From Renibacterium sp. (GTDB lineage Bacteria > Actinomycetota > Actinomycetes > Actinomycetales > Micrococcaceae), in NCBI GenBank assembly GCA_017419405.1, contig JAFOLH010000003.1, positions 62,001 through 126,000 on the forward strand: 64,000 bases of DNA, read 5' to 3'. Numbering within the stretch: the stretch's first letter is position 1; every line of letters starts with the position of its first letter. The notes under the pieces were generated by a model, which searched no databases, was not told the origin of the DNA, and saw only the letters and a program-made list of their open reading frames with translations. Below, piece by piece: positions 9,193 to 16,531 of this stretch. A program made the translations under genes and the position numbers.

Positions 9193-9210
9193 TCGAACCG
9201 GGTCAACGGG

Positions 9211-11331
9211 TCACTGGGTCAAAAGGGCGCTTTGCGAAGCGTCCACCCCGTCCTGGGTCTTCGCTACCAAGGTCAGCACATCGTACGTCGCCACGATTTC
9301 ATCGTTCTGGTTGTGCAGAATCGCGTCCCAGCAGACTTCGCCGTATTCCTGGTCTTCACGCGGCGTGATCTGCTTCGCGGTCAGCGTCACCCGGAATGAA
9401 TCACCGGCCGCGAGCGGGGTGATGAAGCGCAGGTTCGCCAAGCCGTAATTGGCCAGCACCGGACCCGGGGCCGGCTCCACGAACAGCCCCGCCGCCCAGG
9501 AGAGCAGAAGGTAGCCGTGCGCCACGATCCCCGGGAAGAACGGATTGGCGGCCGCGGCTTCGGCATCGGTGTGCGCGTAGAAGGTATCGCCGGTGGAGTT
9601 GGCGAAGTCCGTCACGTCCTGCAGCGAGACTTCACGCAGCCCGGAGCCGAAGGCGTCGCCGATCCGCAGTTCGGCGAGCGACTTCCGGAACGGGTGCACC
9701 GCGTCGAAATTGCGGTCCGCCCCGGGGTGCCAGACGCCGGTCACCGCGGTGAGCATGTTCGGCGAACCTTGGATCGCGGTGCGCTGCATGTGGTGGTGCA
9801 CCGAGCGGATGCCGCCGAGCTCCTCGCCGCCACCGGCCCGGCCTGGCCCGCCGTGCACCAGATGCGGCACCGGGGAGCCGTGCCCGGTGGAGGACCGGGC
9901 ATCCTCCCGGTTCAGCACCAGCACCCGGCCGTGGTGCGCGGCGATTCCGGCAACCAGCTGTTGCACGATCAGCGGATCGTTGGAGCACACCGACGCCACG
10001 AGCGAACCCGCGCCCAGCGCCGCCAGGCGGATCGCTTCATCGATGCTGCGGTAGCCGATCACCGAGGTCACCGGGCCGAAAGCCTCGAGCTCATGGATTT
10101 CCCGGGTGTCCGGATCATCCCAGCTGAGCAGCACCGGCGACATGAAGGCACCCGATTCGACCAGGCCGACCGATCCGTCGCGCCGGGTCACCTGAGGCGA
10201 ATCCAGCGTCCCGTAGGCCAATTCGCCGCCGGCGTCGAGCATCGCCTGCACCGCCGACCGGACGTCGGCCAACTGGTCCAACGAGGCCAGCGCGCCCATG
10301 GTCACGCCTTCGGCCCGCGGATCGCCCAGCACCACCTTTTCGGCCAGCCGGGCCGATAGTGCGGCGACGACGTCGGCCTTGAACGCCTCGGGAACGATGG
10401 TGCGCCGGATGCTGGTGCATTTCTGCCCGGCCTTCACCGTGATCTCGGTTGCCACCGAGCGGACGAAAGCATCGAATTCCGGCGTCCCGGGGCCGGCATC
10501 GGGGCCCAGGATGGCAGCATTGAGCGAATCGGTTTCCGAGGTGAACCGGACGCCGCCGAAGACCACGTTCGGGTGCCCCTTGAGCGCTTTCGCAGTGGAT
10601 GCCGAACCGGTGAAGGCAACCAGGTCCCGGTAATCCAGGTGGTCCAGGAGATCCCTGGCGGATCCGGAAATCAGTTGGATCGCGCCTTCCGGCAGGATCC
10701 CGGATTCCAGCATCAACCGGACCATCGCCTCGGTCAGGTACCCGGTCGGCGTGGCCGGCTTGACGATACTGGGCACCCCGGCGAGGAAGGCCGGGGCGAA
10801 CTTCTCCAGCATGCCCCAGACCGGGAAGTTGAAGGCATTGATCTGCACCGCGACACCGGGAATCCGGGTGTAAAGGTGTTCGCCCACGAAGGATCCGTCG
10901 CGGGAGAGGACTTCGAGCGGCCCGTCGATCACCACGTTCGAGTTCGGCAACTCGCGCCGGCCTTTGGAGCCGAAGGTGAACAGCACTCCGATGCCGCCGT
11001 CGATGTCCACCAGGTTGTCGATTTTGGTCGCGCCGGTCTGCGCCGAAATCCGGTACAGCTCCTCGCGACGGCCGTTGAGGAACTGGGCAAGTTCTTTGAG
11101 CTTGAGCGCGCGCTGGTGGAAGGTGAAATCGCCCAGGTTCCGCTGCCCGGCTTCCCGGCCGTAGCGGACGACGGCGGCCAAGTCGGCCCCTTCGGCGCTG
11201 ACTGCGGCCAAGGCCTCGCCGGTGTTGGCATCGCGGGCGATCGGCGCGTTCTCCGGCGCAGAATCCGGAGTCCACCAAGCGCCTTCCAGGTAGCTGGGCA
11301 CAATCGTCAGGGCAGTAGCCGTGCTGGTCAT
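9211..11331 (-). CDS. paaZ: Bifunctional PaaZ: oxepin-CoA hydrolase / semialdehyde dehydrogenase
   Basis: Opens the oxepin-CoA ring and oxidises the resulting semialdehyde in phenylacetate degradation. The N-terminal aldehyde dehydrogenase part (about residues 10-520) has the INAFNFPVWGMLEKFAPA strand, FTGSASTAKAL (NAD site) and the nucleophile in GQKCTSIRRTI. The C-terminal MaoC-like hydratase (about 560-690) has FYAHTDAEAAAANPFFPGIVAHGYLLLSW. The ATG at 11331 was chosen over in-frame starts at 11340 and 11370 since AAGGA lies 9 nt before it. Its promoter region holds a PaaR-like dyad. Confidence 0.95.
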   Translation of the reverse strand: MTSTATALTIVPSYLEGAWWTPDSAPENAPIARDANTGEALAAVSAEGADLAAVVRYGREAGQRNLGDFTFHQRALKLKELAQFLNGRREELYRISAQTGATKIDNLVDIDGGIGVLFTFGSKGRRELPNSNVVIDGPLEVLSRDGSFVGEHLYTRIPGVAVQINAFNFPVWGMLEKFAPAFLAGVPSIVKPATPTGYLTEAMVRLMLESGILPEGAIQLISGSARDLLDHLDYRDLVAFTGSASTAKALKGHPNVVFGGVRFTSETDSLNAAILGPDAGPGTPEFDAFVRSVATEITVKAGQKCTSIRRTIVPEAFKADVVAALSARLAEKVVLGDPRAEGVTMGALASLDQLADVRSAVQAMLDAGGELAYGTLDSPQVTRRDGSVGLVESGAFMSPVLLSWDDPDTREIHELEAFGPVTSVIGYRSIDEAIRLAALGAGSLVASVCSNDPLIVQQLVAGIAAHHGRVLVLNREDARSSTGHGSPVPHLVHGGPGRAGGGEELGGIRSVHHHMQRTAIQGSPNMLTAVTGVWHPGADRNFDAVHPFRKSLAELRIGDAFGSGLREVSLQDVTDFANSTGDTFYAHTDAEAAAANPFFPGIVAHGYLLLSWAAGLFVEPAPGPVLANYGLANLRFITPLAAGDSFRVTLTAKQITPREDQEYGEVCWDAILHNQNDEIVATYDVLTLVAKTQDGVDASQSALLTQ

Positions 11332-11381
11332 CGTCGACATTCCTTCAGCTGGATCCGGGAGCTGGCTCAATCACTGAAAAC

Positions 11382-11413
11382 TTTACTGAACGAGCGGTCA
11401 GTAAATGATCATA
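11382..11413 (-). promoter_or_regulatory. paaZ promoter and PaaR-like operator
   Basis: Reading on the minus strand, a -10 TATGAT (11413-11408) is followed directly by a 24-bp dyad (11382-11405). Its arms, TTTACTGAAC and GGTCAGTAAA, pair at 9 of 10 positions around GAGC. The dyad would cover the transcription start. It shares TGAAC and GGTCAGTAA with the element before paaI. Confidence 0.8.
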
Positions 11414-11415
11414 GC

Positions 11416-12087
11416 TTAGCGCAATCGCACCGAGGCGTCAGCCCCGGTGCGTGCCGGTTCCGGGACTTCCGCGTTGGCGATCCGATCGAAATCGACGAAT
11501 CTGCGCCAGAGCCAACCGGCGACGTCGTCGGGATCGCCGGGGTTCGCCGAATGCAGCCATTCGTGCAGGACGCCGAAGATCGCGCCGCCGAAAAAGGCCG
11601 CGGTCCGGGCCACCCGAAGGTCGCTGGCACCCCGGCGCTTCGGATAGTGCTCGGCGCCTTCGGCCGCAATCTCGATGAACCCCTTCAAAAGGTTGGCTTG
11701 GATTCGCGCGCTGCCGTTCTCACTGAACACCCACCGGTAGAGCCGGACGTTCCGGTCCACATGCCGGAAGAAGGCGAGAATATTCTGCGCCGGCGCTGCC
11801 GGATCCATGGCGAACCCCGGGGAATGGGCGCCTTCCGCAGCTTTGGAGATATCCCGCAGCTCGGCGCCGAGCGCGTCGTCGAGCACCGATTCCACATCGT
11901 CGTAGTGCAGATAGAAAGCCGCCCGGCTCACCCGGGCGTGCTTCACGAGTTCACTCACCGTGACTCCGGTACGGCCCTCGGCGCCCAGCAATTCCATCGC
12001 GGCACAGCGGAGCCGGGCAATGGTACGCACCTTCCGGGGATCCGGCGCCCGGCCAGAAGGGATCAGGGGTTCCGCTGAGCCTGCCAT
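11416..12087 (-). CDS. TetR family regulator
   Basis: DNA-binding one-component regulator of 223 residues. The N-terminal HTH is RTIARLRCAAMELLGAEG then VSELVKHARVSRAAFYLHYDDVES (about residues 20-65). A perfect 28-bp palindrome stands directly upstream at 12094-12121, the natural place for autoregulation. That palindrome is unlike the PaaR-like dyad, so although the gene is next to paaZ it probably controls something else, perhaps itself and the adjacent methyltransferase. Ligand unknown. Confidence 0.88.
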   Translation of the reverse strand: MAGSAEPLIPSGRAPDPRKVRTIARLRCAAMELLGAEGRTGVTVSELVKHARVSRAAFYLHYDDVESVLDDALGAELRDISKAAEGAHSPGFAMDPAAPAQNILAFFRHVDRNVRLYRWVFSENGSARIQANLLKGFIEIAAEGAEHYPKRRGASDLRVARTAAFFGGAIFGVLHEWLHSANPGDPDDVAGWLWRRFVDFDRIANAEVPEPARTGADASVRLR

Positions 12088-12093
12088 GCCTGC

Positions 12094-12121
12094 AGTCTAA
12101 TAGACATCTGTCTATTAGACT
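12094..12121. promoter_or_regulatory. Perfect 28-bp palindromic operator
   Basis: Two 13-bp arms, AGTCTAATAGACA and its exact complement, separated by TC. It sits between the TetR start (12087) and the methyltransferase stop codon, whose TAG is partly inside the right arm. Size and symmetry are typical of TetR-family operators. Confidence 0.82.
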
Positions 12122-12896
12122 AGCGCTCCGCCGGCTCGCTGACGATCAGCAGCAAAGAGCCGGCGAAGAACGGCTGGCTCCGGAGCGCTCCATACCGCGC
12201 ATCCCAGGCCCCGGACGCCAAGTCATCGGCCAAAGACCGCACGGCTGCCGCTTCTTGTTCCGCGGTGACGAAGCTCCACGCCGAGTTCGCCCGGCGGGCC
12301 AGCGGGTCCAGGAACATTTCCGGCCTGCCGTAGTACGCCTCGCCGAATCCGTCCCGGCAGTCGAGCGGAATTTCGACGATTTCGCTTCTGGCCTCCCCCA
12401 GCACCCGCGCTATCCGCTGCGGAGCCGGATACCGCCGGGCCTCGGTGGCGATCACCTCGGCCGCATATTCGGCGAGCCAAAACCGGTCCAACAACTGCGG
12501 ATCACAGGTGAGCACCGCCACCGGCCCGCGGGTGACCCGCCGCAGCTGCCGCAGACCGGCGTCGAGGTCTTGCCATTGGTGCACCGTGAAGGTGGCCATC
12601 GCGGCGTCGAAGTGGCCGTCCGGAAACGGCAGGCTTTCCGCCGATCCGGGAATCGCCCGGCTCAGCCAGGCCGGTCGCTGCGACCGCATTGTGGCACTGG
12701 GTTCGATGGCGGTGACCGCCCGGTCCGGCGGCTCGTAAGAACCCGCACCGGCACCGACGTTGAGCACCGTACGCGCCCCACCCAGCGCCTCGAGGATCTT
12801 TGCCGCGATCACCGGCTCCGGCTGCCGGTAGGCGGCATAATCCGCTCCGATCGCCGTATAGTCGGCATCGCCCGCACTGCCGTCATCGAATGCCAT
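12120..12896 (-). CDS. Class I SAM-dependent methyltransferase
   Basis: Methyltransferase of unknown substrate, 258 residues. The SAM-binding motif I is TVLNVGAGAGSYEP (about residues 39-52), followed by the acidic VTAIEPS and SLPFPDGHFDAAMATFTVHQW, as in the UbiE/small-molecule methyltransferase group. Leaderless start: TAGGCT (12908-12903 on the minus strand) lies 6 nt before the ATG. Divergent from the hotdog gene with only 25 bp between start codons; its stop lies in the TetR palindrome. Confidence 0.88.
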   Translation of the reverse strand: MAFDDGSAGDADYTAIGADYAAYRQPEPVIAAKILEALGGARTVLNVGAGAGSYEPPDRAVTAIEPSATMRSQRPAWLSRAIPGSAESLPFPDGHFDAAMATFTVHQWQDLDAGLRQLRRVTRGPVAVLTCDPQLLDRFWLAEYAAEVIATEARRYPAPQRIARVLGEARSEIVEIPLDCRDGFGEAYYGRPEMFLDPLARRANSAWSFVTAEQEAAAVRSLADDLASGAWDARYGALRSQPFFAGSLLLIVSEPAER

Positions 12897-12921
12897 GCTC
12901 CGAGCCTAATAGGCTGGTCGC
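12897..12921. promoter_or_regulatory. 25-bp bidirectional leaderless promoter
   Basis: The palindromic AGCCTAATAGGCT (12903-12915) supplies two back-to-back -10 hexamers, TAGGCT on each strand. Each is exactly 6 nt from the start codon of its gene (ATG at 12896 minus, ATG at 12922 plus). Any -35 contacts must fall inside the opposite coding region. Confidence 0.7.
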
Positions 12922-13308
12922 ATGTGGAAAATAGAACTGGGCGAACTCGACCGGAAAATGGGCGTGCAGATCGTCGAAGAGTCGATCGACCGCGTGGTGG
13001 CCACGATGCCGGTGGCCGGAAACCGCCAGTCGTTCGGCCTGCTGCACGGCGGCGCCTCGCTGGCCATCGGCGAAGCCGTGGGCTCCTGGGCGGCCGTGAT
13101 CCACGCCTCGACCTTGGGCAAAACCGCCGTCGGCGTCGACGTCTCCGCAACCCATCACAAATCCGCCCGTGACGGCGTCATCACGATCACCGCGACACCG
13201 CTGCAATTGGGCCGCACCATGACCAGCCACCAAGTGCTGATCACCAACGAGGCCGGCGAAAGGCTCTGCACGCTCCGGATCAGCAACCTCTTGCTGGAAC
13301 CGCGCTGA
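12922..13308 (+). CDS. Hotdog-fold thioesterase (PaaI/MenI-like)
   Basis: Small acyl-CoA thioesterase, 128 residues. The core is RQSFGLLHGGASLAIGEAVGSWAA (about residues 35-58), with VGVDVSATHHKSARDGVITI, as in the hydrolases of 1,4-dihydroxy-2-naphthoyl-CoA. Menaquinone genes menB-menE-menA lie 9 kb away, so a MenI role (releasing dihydroxynaphthoate between MenB and MenA) is attractive but unproved. It differs from the paaI gene at 5143 and is not in the paa operons. Leaderless start from the shared promoter. Confidence 0.88.
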   Translation: MWKIELGELDRKMGVQIVEESIDRVVATMPVAGNRQSFGLLHGGASLAIGEAVGSWAAVIHASTLGKTAVGVDVSATHHKSARDGVITITATPLQLGRTMTSHQVLITNEAGERLCTLRISNLLLEPR

Positions 13309-13313
13309 TCGGT

Positions 13314-13907
13314 TCAGCGCCGTTTGGCCAGTCGGAATTCCAAGCCGGCCTTCACACCCGGCCATTCGTTGGGCAGAATCGAAAAGACCACCACATCGCG
13401 CAGCGTGCCGTTGGGCAGCCGCGAATTGCTGCGCAGCACGCCGTCCTGCTTGGCACCGAGCCGGGCGATCGCCGCACGCGACTGGTGGTTGTGCCAAGAG
13501 GTCCGGAACTCCACCGAAGTGCAACCCAACGTCTCGAAAGCGTGCGAAAGCAGCAAGAGTTTGGAATCCGGATTGGTTCCGGAACCTTGGGCCCCGGCAG
13601 CGTTCCAGGTGGATCCGATTTCCACCCTGGGCAGCGAAGCGTCGATGTTCATGAAAGTCGTCATCCCGATGAGCTTGCCGTCGCCGAGCCGACGGGTTGC
13701 GAACGGCAGCATCGACCCTTGCGTTTGCAGCTCCAGCCGGCGGTCGATCTCCGCCGCCATTGCTTCCGGTGCAGGGATCGCGGTGTACCAGAGCTTCCAC
13801 AGTTCGCCGTCATTGACCGCGTCGACCAGACCATCGTGATGGTCCTGGCTGAGCGGCTCGAGACGGACGTATTCTCCGGTCAAAGTCACGGGCAGGATCG
13901 ACGTCAT
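13314..13907 (-). CDS. GNAT family N-acetyltransferase (RimJ/RimL-like)
   Basis: Acetyl-CoA-dependent N-acetyltransferase, about 197 residues. Motifs include VRLEPLSQDHHDGLV, GDGKLIGMTTFMNID, EIGSTWNAAGAQGSGTN and FETLGCTSVEFRTSWHNHQSRAAIARLGA, the usual RimJ/RimL pattern with N..S..A..LGA. The ATG at 13907 is supported by TAGGAT 7 nt upstream, a leaderless layout; an in-frame TTG ten codons earlier is less likely. Target unknown. Confidence 0.88.
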   Translation of the reverse strand: MTSILPVTLTGEYVRLEPLSQDHHDGLVDAVNDGELWKLWYTAIPAPEAMAAEIDRRLELQTQGSMLPFATRRLGDGKLIGMTTFMNIDASLPRVEIGSTWNAAGAQGSGTNPDSKLLLLSHAFETLGCTSVEFRTSWHNHQSRAAIARLGAKQDGVLRSNSRLPNGTLRDVVVFSILPNEWPGVKAGLEFRLAKRR

Positions 13908-14249
13908 GATCCCTATCCTAGGACCCGGGGCCGTCAACTTGCTTAATCTACCGAAAGGCTCAATTAAAATTTCCGTCTGATTGAAAATTTAATCAGAGAT
14001 AAACAATTTAGTTCGCTTATAAAACATTACGCTCGTCGACGACCTTGAACCGCTTGGACTCGATAGCATCTGGACGAGGAAGATTAGACTCATTTCTACC
14101 GACAACGCCGGAAAAATCTCGTCCCGCAAAGCGGAAAACCACATTTTTCCAGCTAGTCGAACTTGATCTTCTGCTACGATGAGTATCGTCTTTTAGACGA
14201 ATCGTTTGACTACAATATTCATGTGACTGATATATATCATGGGGGAAAT
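13908..14249. other. AT-rich intergenic stretch
   Basis: About 340 bp, markedly richer in A and T than its surroundings. It contains a small hairpin (TCTGATT and AATCAGA, 13976-13997) and, near the right end, a possible plus-strand promoter (TTGACT at about 14206, TATATA near 14231). I see no supportable gene on either strand; an 83-residue minus-strand reading frame lacks family resemblance. It may be a foreign segment delivered with the gene that follows. Confidence 0.5.
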
Positions 14250-14627
14250 ATGATTTTTTGGGAAACAATCTGGGCGATTGTCTTTTTCTTTATACTGGTG
14301 AGCTACCTCATCTTGCTGTTCCAGATCGTCGGGGACCTGTTCCGCAACCGTGACCAGAGCGGCTTCGCAAAGGCATTGTGGGTCTTCTTCTTGCTAGTTT
14401 TCCCGGTCCTCGCAGCTCTGGTCTACCTCATCATCCATGGTGACGACATGGCCGAGCGGGCAACCAAGGATGCGATCTCCGAGCGGCGTGCAGCGGAAGC
14501 CTATCTCCGCGAAGTAACCCGCTCCTTGAGCCCCGCGGAGCAAATCGCTGCGGCCAAGATCTTGCTCGACGAGGGTGGTATCAATGCCGACGAGTATGCC
14601 GCATTGAAGGCAAAAGCGCTTAGCTGA
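14250..14627 (+). CDS. Small membrane protein, PLDc_N plus SHOCT domains
   Basis: About 125 residues. Two hydrophobic helices (roughly residues 5-27 and 40-60, the latter VFFLLVFPVLAALVYLIIHG) form a phospholipase-D-nuclease-N-terminal-like hairpin without any nuclease domain. The C-terminus ILLDEGGINADEYAALKAKAL is a SHOCT motif. GGGGGA lies just before the ATG at 14250, so the longer upstream frame is not used. Function unknown; SHOCT proteins often oligomerise. It follows an AT-rich region and precedes a perfect 43-bp palindrome. Confidence 0.8.
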   Translation: MIFWETIWAIVFFFILVSYLILLFQIVGDLFRNRDQSGFAKALWVFFLLVFPVLAALVYLIIHGDDMAERATKDAISERRAAEAYLREVTRSLSPAEQIAAAKILLDEGGINADEYAALKAKALS

Positions 14628-14658
14628 CGCGACCTTTTTCGAGAGATGTTTCAACCTC

Positions 14659-14701
14659 TGCATTAGTCGACTCGGCACGTCGTGCCGAGTCGACTAATGC
14701 A
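14659..14701. repeat. Perfect 43-bp palindrome
   Basis: Arms of 20 bp (TGCATTAGTCGACTCGGCAC and its exact complement) around GTC, 31 bp after the SHOCT gene stop. It could be the gene's terminator, but it has no T-run. A one-mismatch partial copy of the arm tip (TGCGTTAGTC) occurs near 14809-14818. The rest of 14702-14897 holds no gene I can support. Confidence 0.85.
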
Positions 14702-14897
14702 GGAAATTCAGCACCGCAACCGCCGCGGATGTCGGAAATTCATCCACATTCCGAGCAAATTTTTCCGGTCGCCCATCAATCAACGTTCTATGCTGACTTT
14801 CGTCCTGCGTTAGTCAGAGGTTGCGGGCCAGCGCCGGACACACCCAGTGCCCAGTGCCCATTGCCCGCGAGTCCGCCGAGGATCCCGGCCAGGGCTG

Positions 14898-15764
14898 CTA
14901 CCAGCTGAAAAAGCCCTGCCCCGATTTGCGGCCCAGCTCGCCGCGGGCCACCTTGTCCCGCAAGATCTGTGGCGGCTCGAAGCGCGGCCCCACGGTGCCG
15001 GCGAGATATTCGGCAATGCCCAAACGCACGTCCAGGCCCACGACATCTGTGGTCCGCAACGGCCCCATCGGATGCTTGTAGCCCAATTCCATCGCGGTGT
15101 CGATGTCCGCCGCGGAGGCGACGCCTTCCTCGAGCATCCGCATGGCTTCCAAAGCTATGGCCACGCCCAACCGGGACGAAGCGAACCCCGGAGCATCCCG
15201 GACCACGATGGCCTGTTTGCCCAACGCTTCGATCCAGTTCTTCGCGGTCGCGACCAAGGCGTCCGGGCTGCGTTCACCGCGCACCAGCTCCACCATGGTC
15301 GAGGCCGGCACCGGATTGAAAAAGTGCATCCCCAAGAACTGTTCCGGCCGGCCGAGCACCGCAGCCAGCCCGTTGACCGACAGCGAGGACGTGTTCGTCG
15401 CCAACACGGCGCCGGCGGACAATGCCGCTTCGGCCCGTTGCAGCGCTGCGACTTTGAGTTCGAAAATTTCCGGAACCGCTTCGACCACGAGGTCTGAGCC
15501 GCTGAGCTCCTCGATCGAGGTGACCACCGAGAGGTTGCGCAGAACACGCTCCGGTGGGCCCTCCAGCATCCCCCGGTCCGCAGATTTCAGCACTGCCTCC
15601 TCGACCCGGCCGCGGGCTGCGGCGATGAACTCCGCCGAGGCCTCGGCCACGGTTACCGCGCAGCCGTTGACCAGAAAAGCGTGGGCGATGCCGGCGCCCA
15701 TCCGACCGCCGCCGATCACACCGACGTTGCCGGGCAAACCGCTTGCGCTGGGCAGGCTGCTCAT
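14898..15764 (-). CDS. paaH: 3-hydroxyacyl-CoA dehydrogenase (PaaH-like)
   Basis: NAD-dependent oxidation of a 3-hydroxyacyl-CoA, in this context 3-hydroxyadipyl-CoA. The 288-residue protein has the Rossmann GNVGVIGGGRMGAGIAHAFL (about residues 11-30), then ATNTSSL, the catalytic-His region FLGMHFFNPVPASTMVELVRG and the C-terminal dimer domain with ELGYKHPMGPLRTTDVVGLDV. Start at 15764 follows AAAGGAAG and overlaps the hydratase stop by 4 bp. Last gene of the thiolase-hydratase-dehydrogenase operon. Confidence 0.92.
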   Translation of the reverse strand: MSSLPSASGLPGNVGVIGGGRMGAGIAHAFLVNGCAVTVAEASAEFIAAARGRVEEAVLKSADRGMLEGPPERVLRNLSVVTSIEELSGSDLVVEAVPEIFELKVAALQRAEAALSAGAVLATNTSSLSVNGLAAVLGRPEQFLGMHFFNPVPASTMVELVRGERSPDALVATAKNWIEALGKQAIVVRDAPGFASSRLGVAIALEAMRMLEEGVASAADIDTAMELGYKHPMGPLRTTDVVGLDVRLGIAEYLAGTVGPRFEPPQILRDKVARGELGRKSGQGFFSW

Positions 15765-16531
15765 TTTTTCTTCCTTTCCAGGAATGCCGTCATCCGTTCG
15801 AACTTCGCCGGTGCCTCGAACAGCACCGCTTGGGCTTCCATGTCGGCTTCCGGATGTGCCCCCACCGGGGCATGGAACACCGATTTGGTGTACTGCACGG
15901 CAAGCGGGTCTTGGGCGGCAATCCGATCGGCGAGCGCGTTCGCCGCCGCGATCAGCTCTTCCGGGGGATGCAGCGCGGAGACCAGACCTGCAGCCAGCGA
16001 CTCCTGGGCGTCCAATACCCGGCCGGCGAGCAGTACTTCTTTCGCCAAAGGCTCCCCCACGAGCTCGCGCAATCGCCAAGAGGCACCGGCCGCAGCCAGG
16101 ATCCCGAGCGAAGTCTCCGGATTGCCGATCTTGATCGACGGTGTGCCCAGCCGGAAATCCGCGGCGAATGCCAGTTCTGCGCCACCACCGAGCACATAAC
16201 CGTCCAACGCCGCGATCACCGGCATCGGAAGCTGCGCGATCCGGATGAACAGCTTGATGTTGATCCCGGCCAGGGCATCAGCACGACGGCGTTCACGCAG
16301 CTGGGCGATGTCCGCCCCGGAGGCGAAAAAGCCGCCCCGCTCTTGCTGCGTTCCGGTCAGGATCAGAATCTTCGGACTCGCTTCGAGCGACGCGCACACC
16401 CGGTGCAGTTCGTCCACCATCTGCTGGTCGATCGCATTGCGCACCTCGGGCCGGTTGAGCCGGACCAGCAGCCGATCCGCTGATTCCTCGATGATCAGGG
16501 TCTGCCAATCAGCTTCCGGCAGCCGGTTCAT
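15761..16531 (-). CDS. Enoyl-CoA hydratase/isomerase (PaaF/PaaG-type)
   Basis: Crotonase-family enzyme of 256 residues. Oxyanion-hole segments are visible: GGFFASGADIAQLRE (about 65-79) and ALDGYVLGGGAELAFAADFRLG (about 103-124), followed by NPETSLGILAAAGASWRL, in which the usual catalytic Glu region is NPE. It ends in LERKKK. Either PaaF (2,3-dehydroadipyl-CoA hydratase) or PaaG (epoxide isomerase); motifs alone do not decide. Start at 16531 overlaps the thiolase stop by 4 bp; its own stop overlaps paaH by 4 bp. Confidence 0.88.
   Translation of the reverse strand: MNRLPEADWQTLIIEESADRLLVRLNRPEVRNAIDQQMVDELHRVCASLEASPKILILTGTQQERGGFFASGADIAQLRERRRADALAGINIKLFIRIAQLPMPVIAALDGYVLGGGAELAFAADFRLGTPSIKIGNPETSLGILAAAGASWRLRELVGEPLAKEVLLAGRVLDAQESLAAGLVSALHPPEELIAAANALADRIAAQDPLAVQYTKSVFHAPVGAHPEADMEAQAVLFEAPAKFERMTAFLERKKK

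Noticed and set aside
14017-14268. 83-residue minus-strand ORF in the AT-rich patch
   Set aside because: No recognisable family, no ribosome-binding site, and it overlaps the start of the SHOCT gene; composition alone cannot support it.
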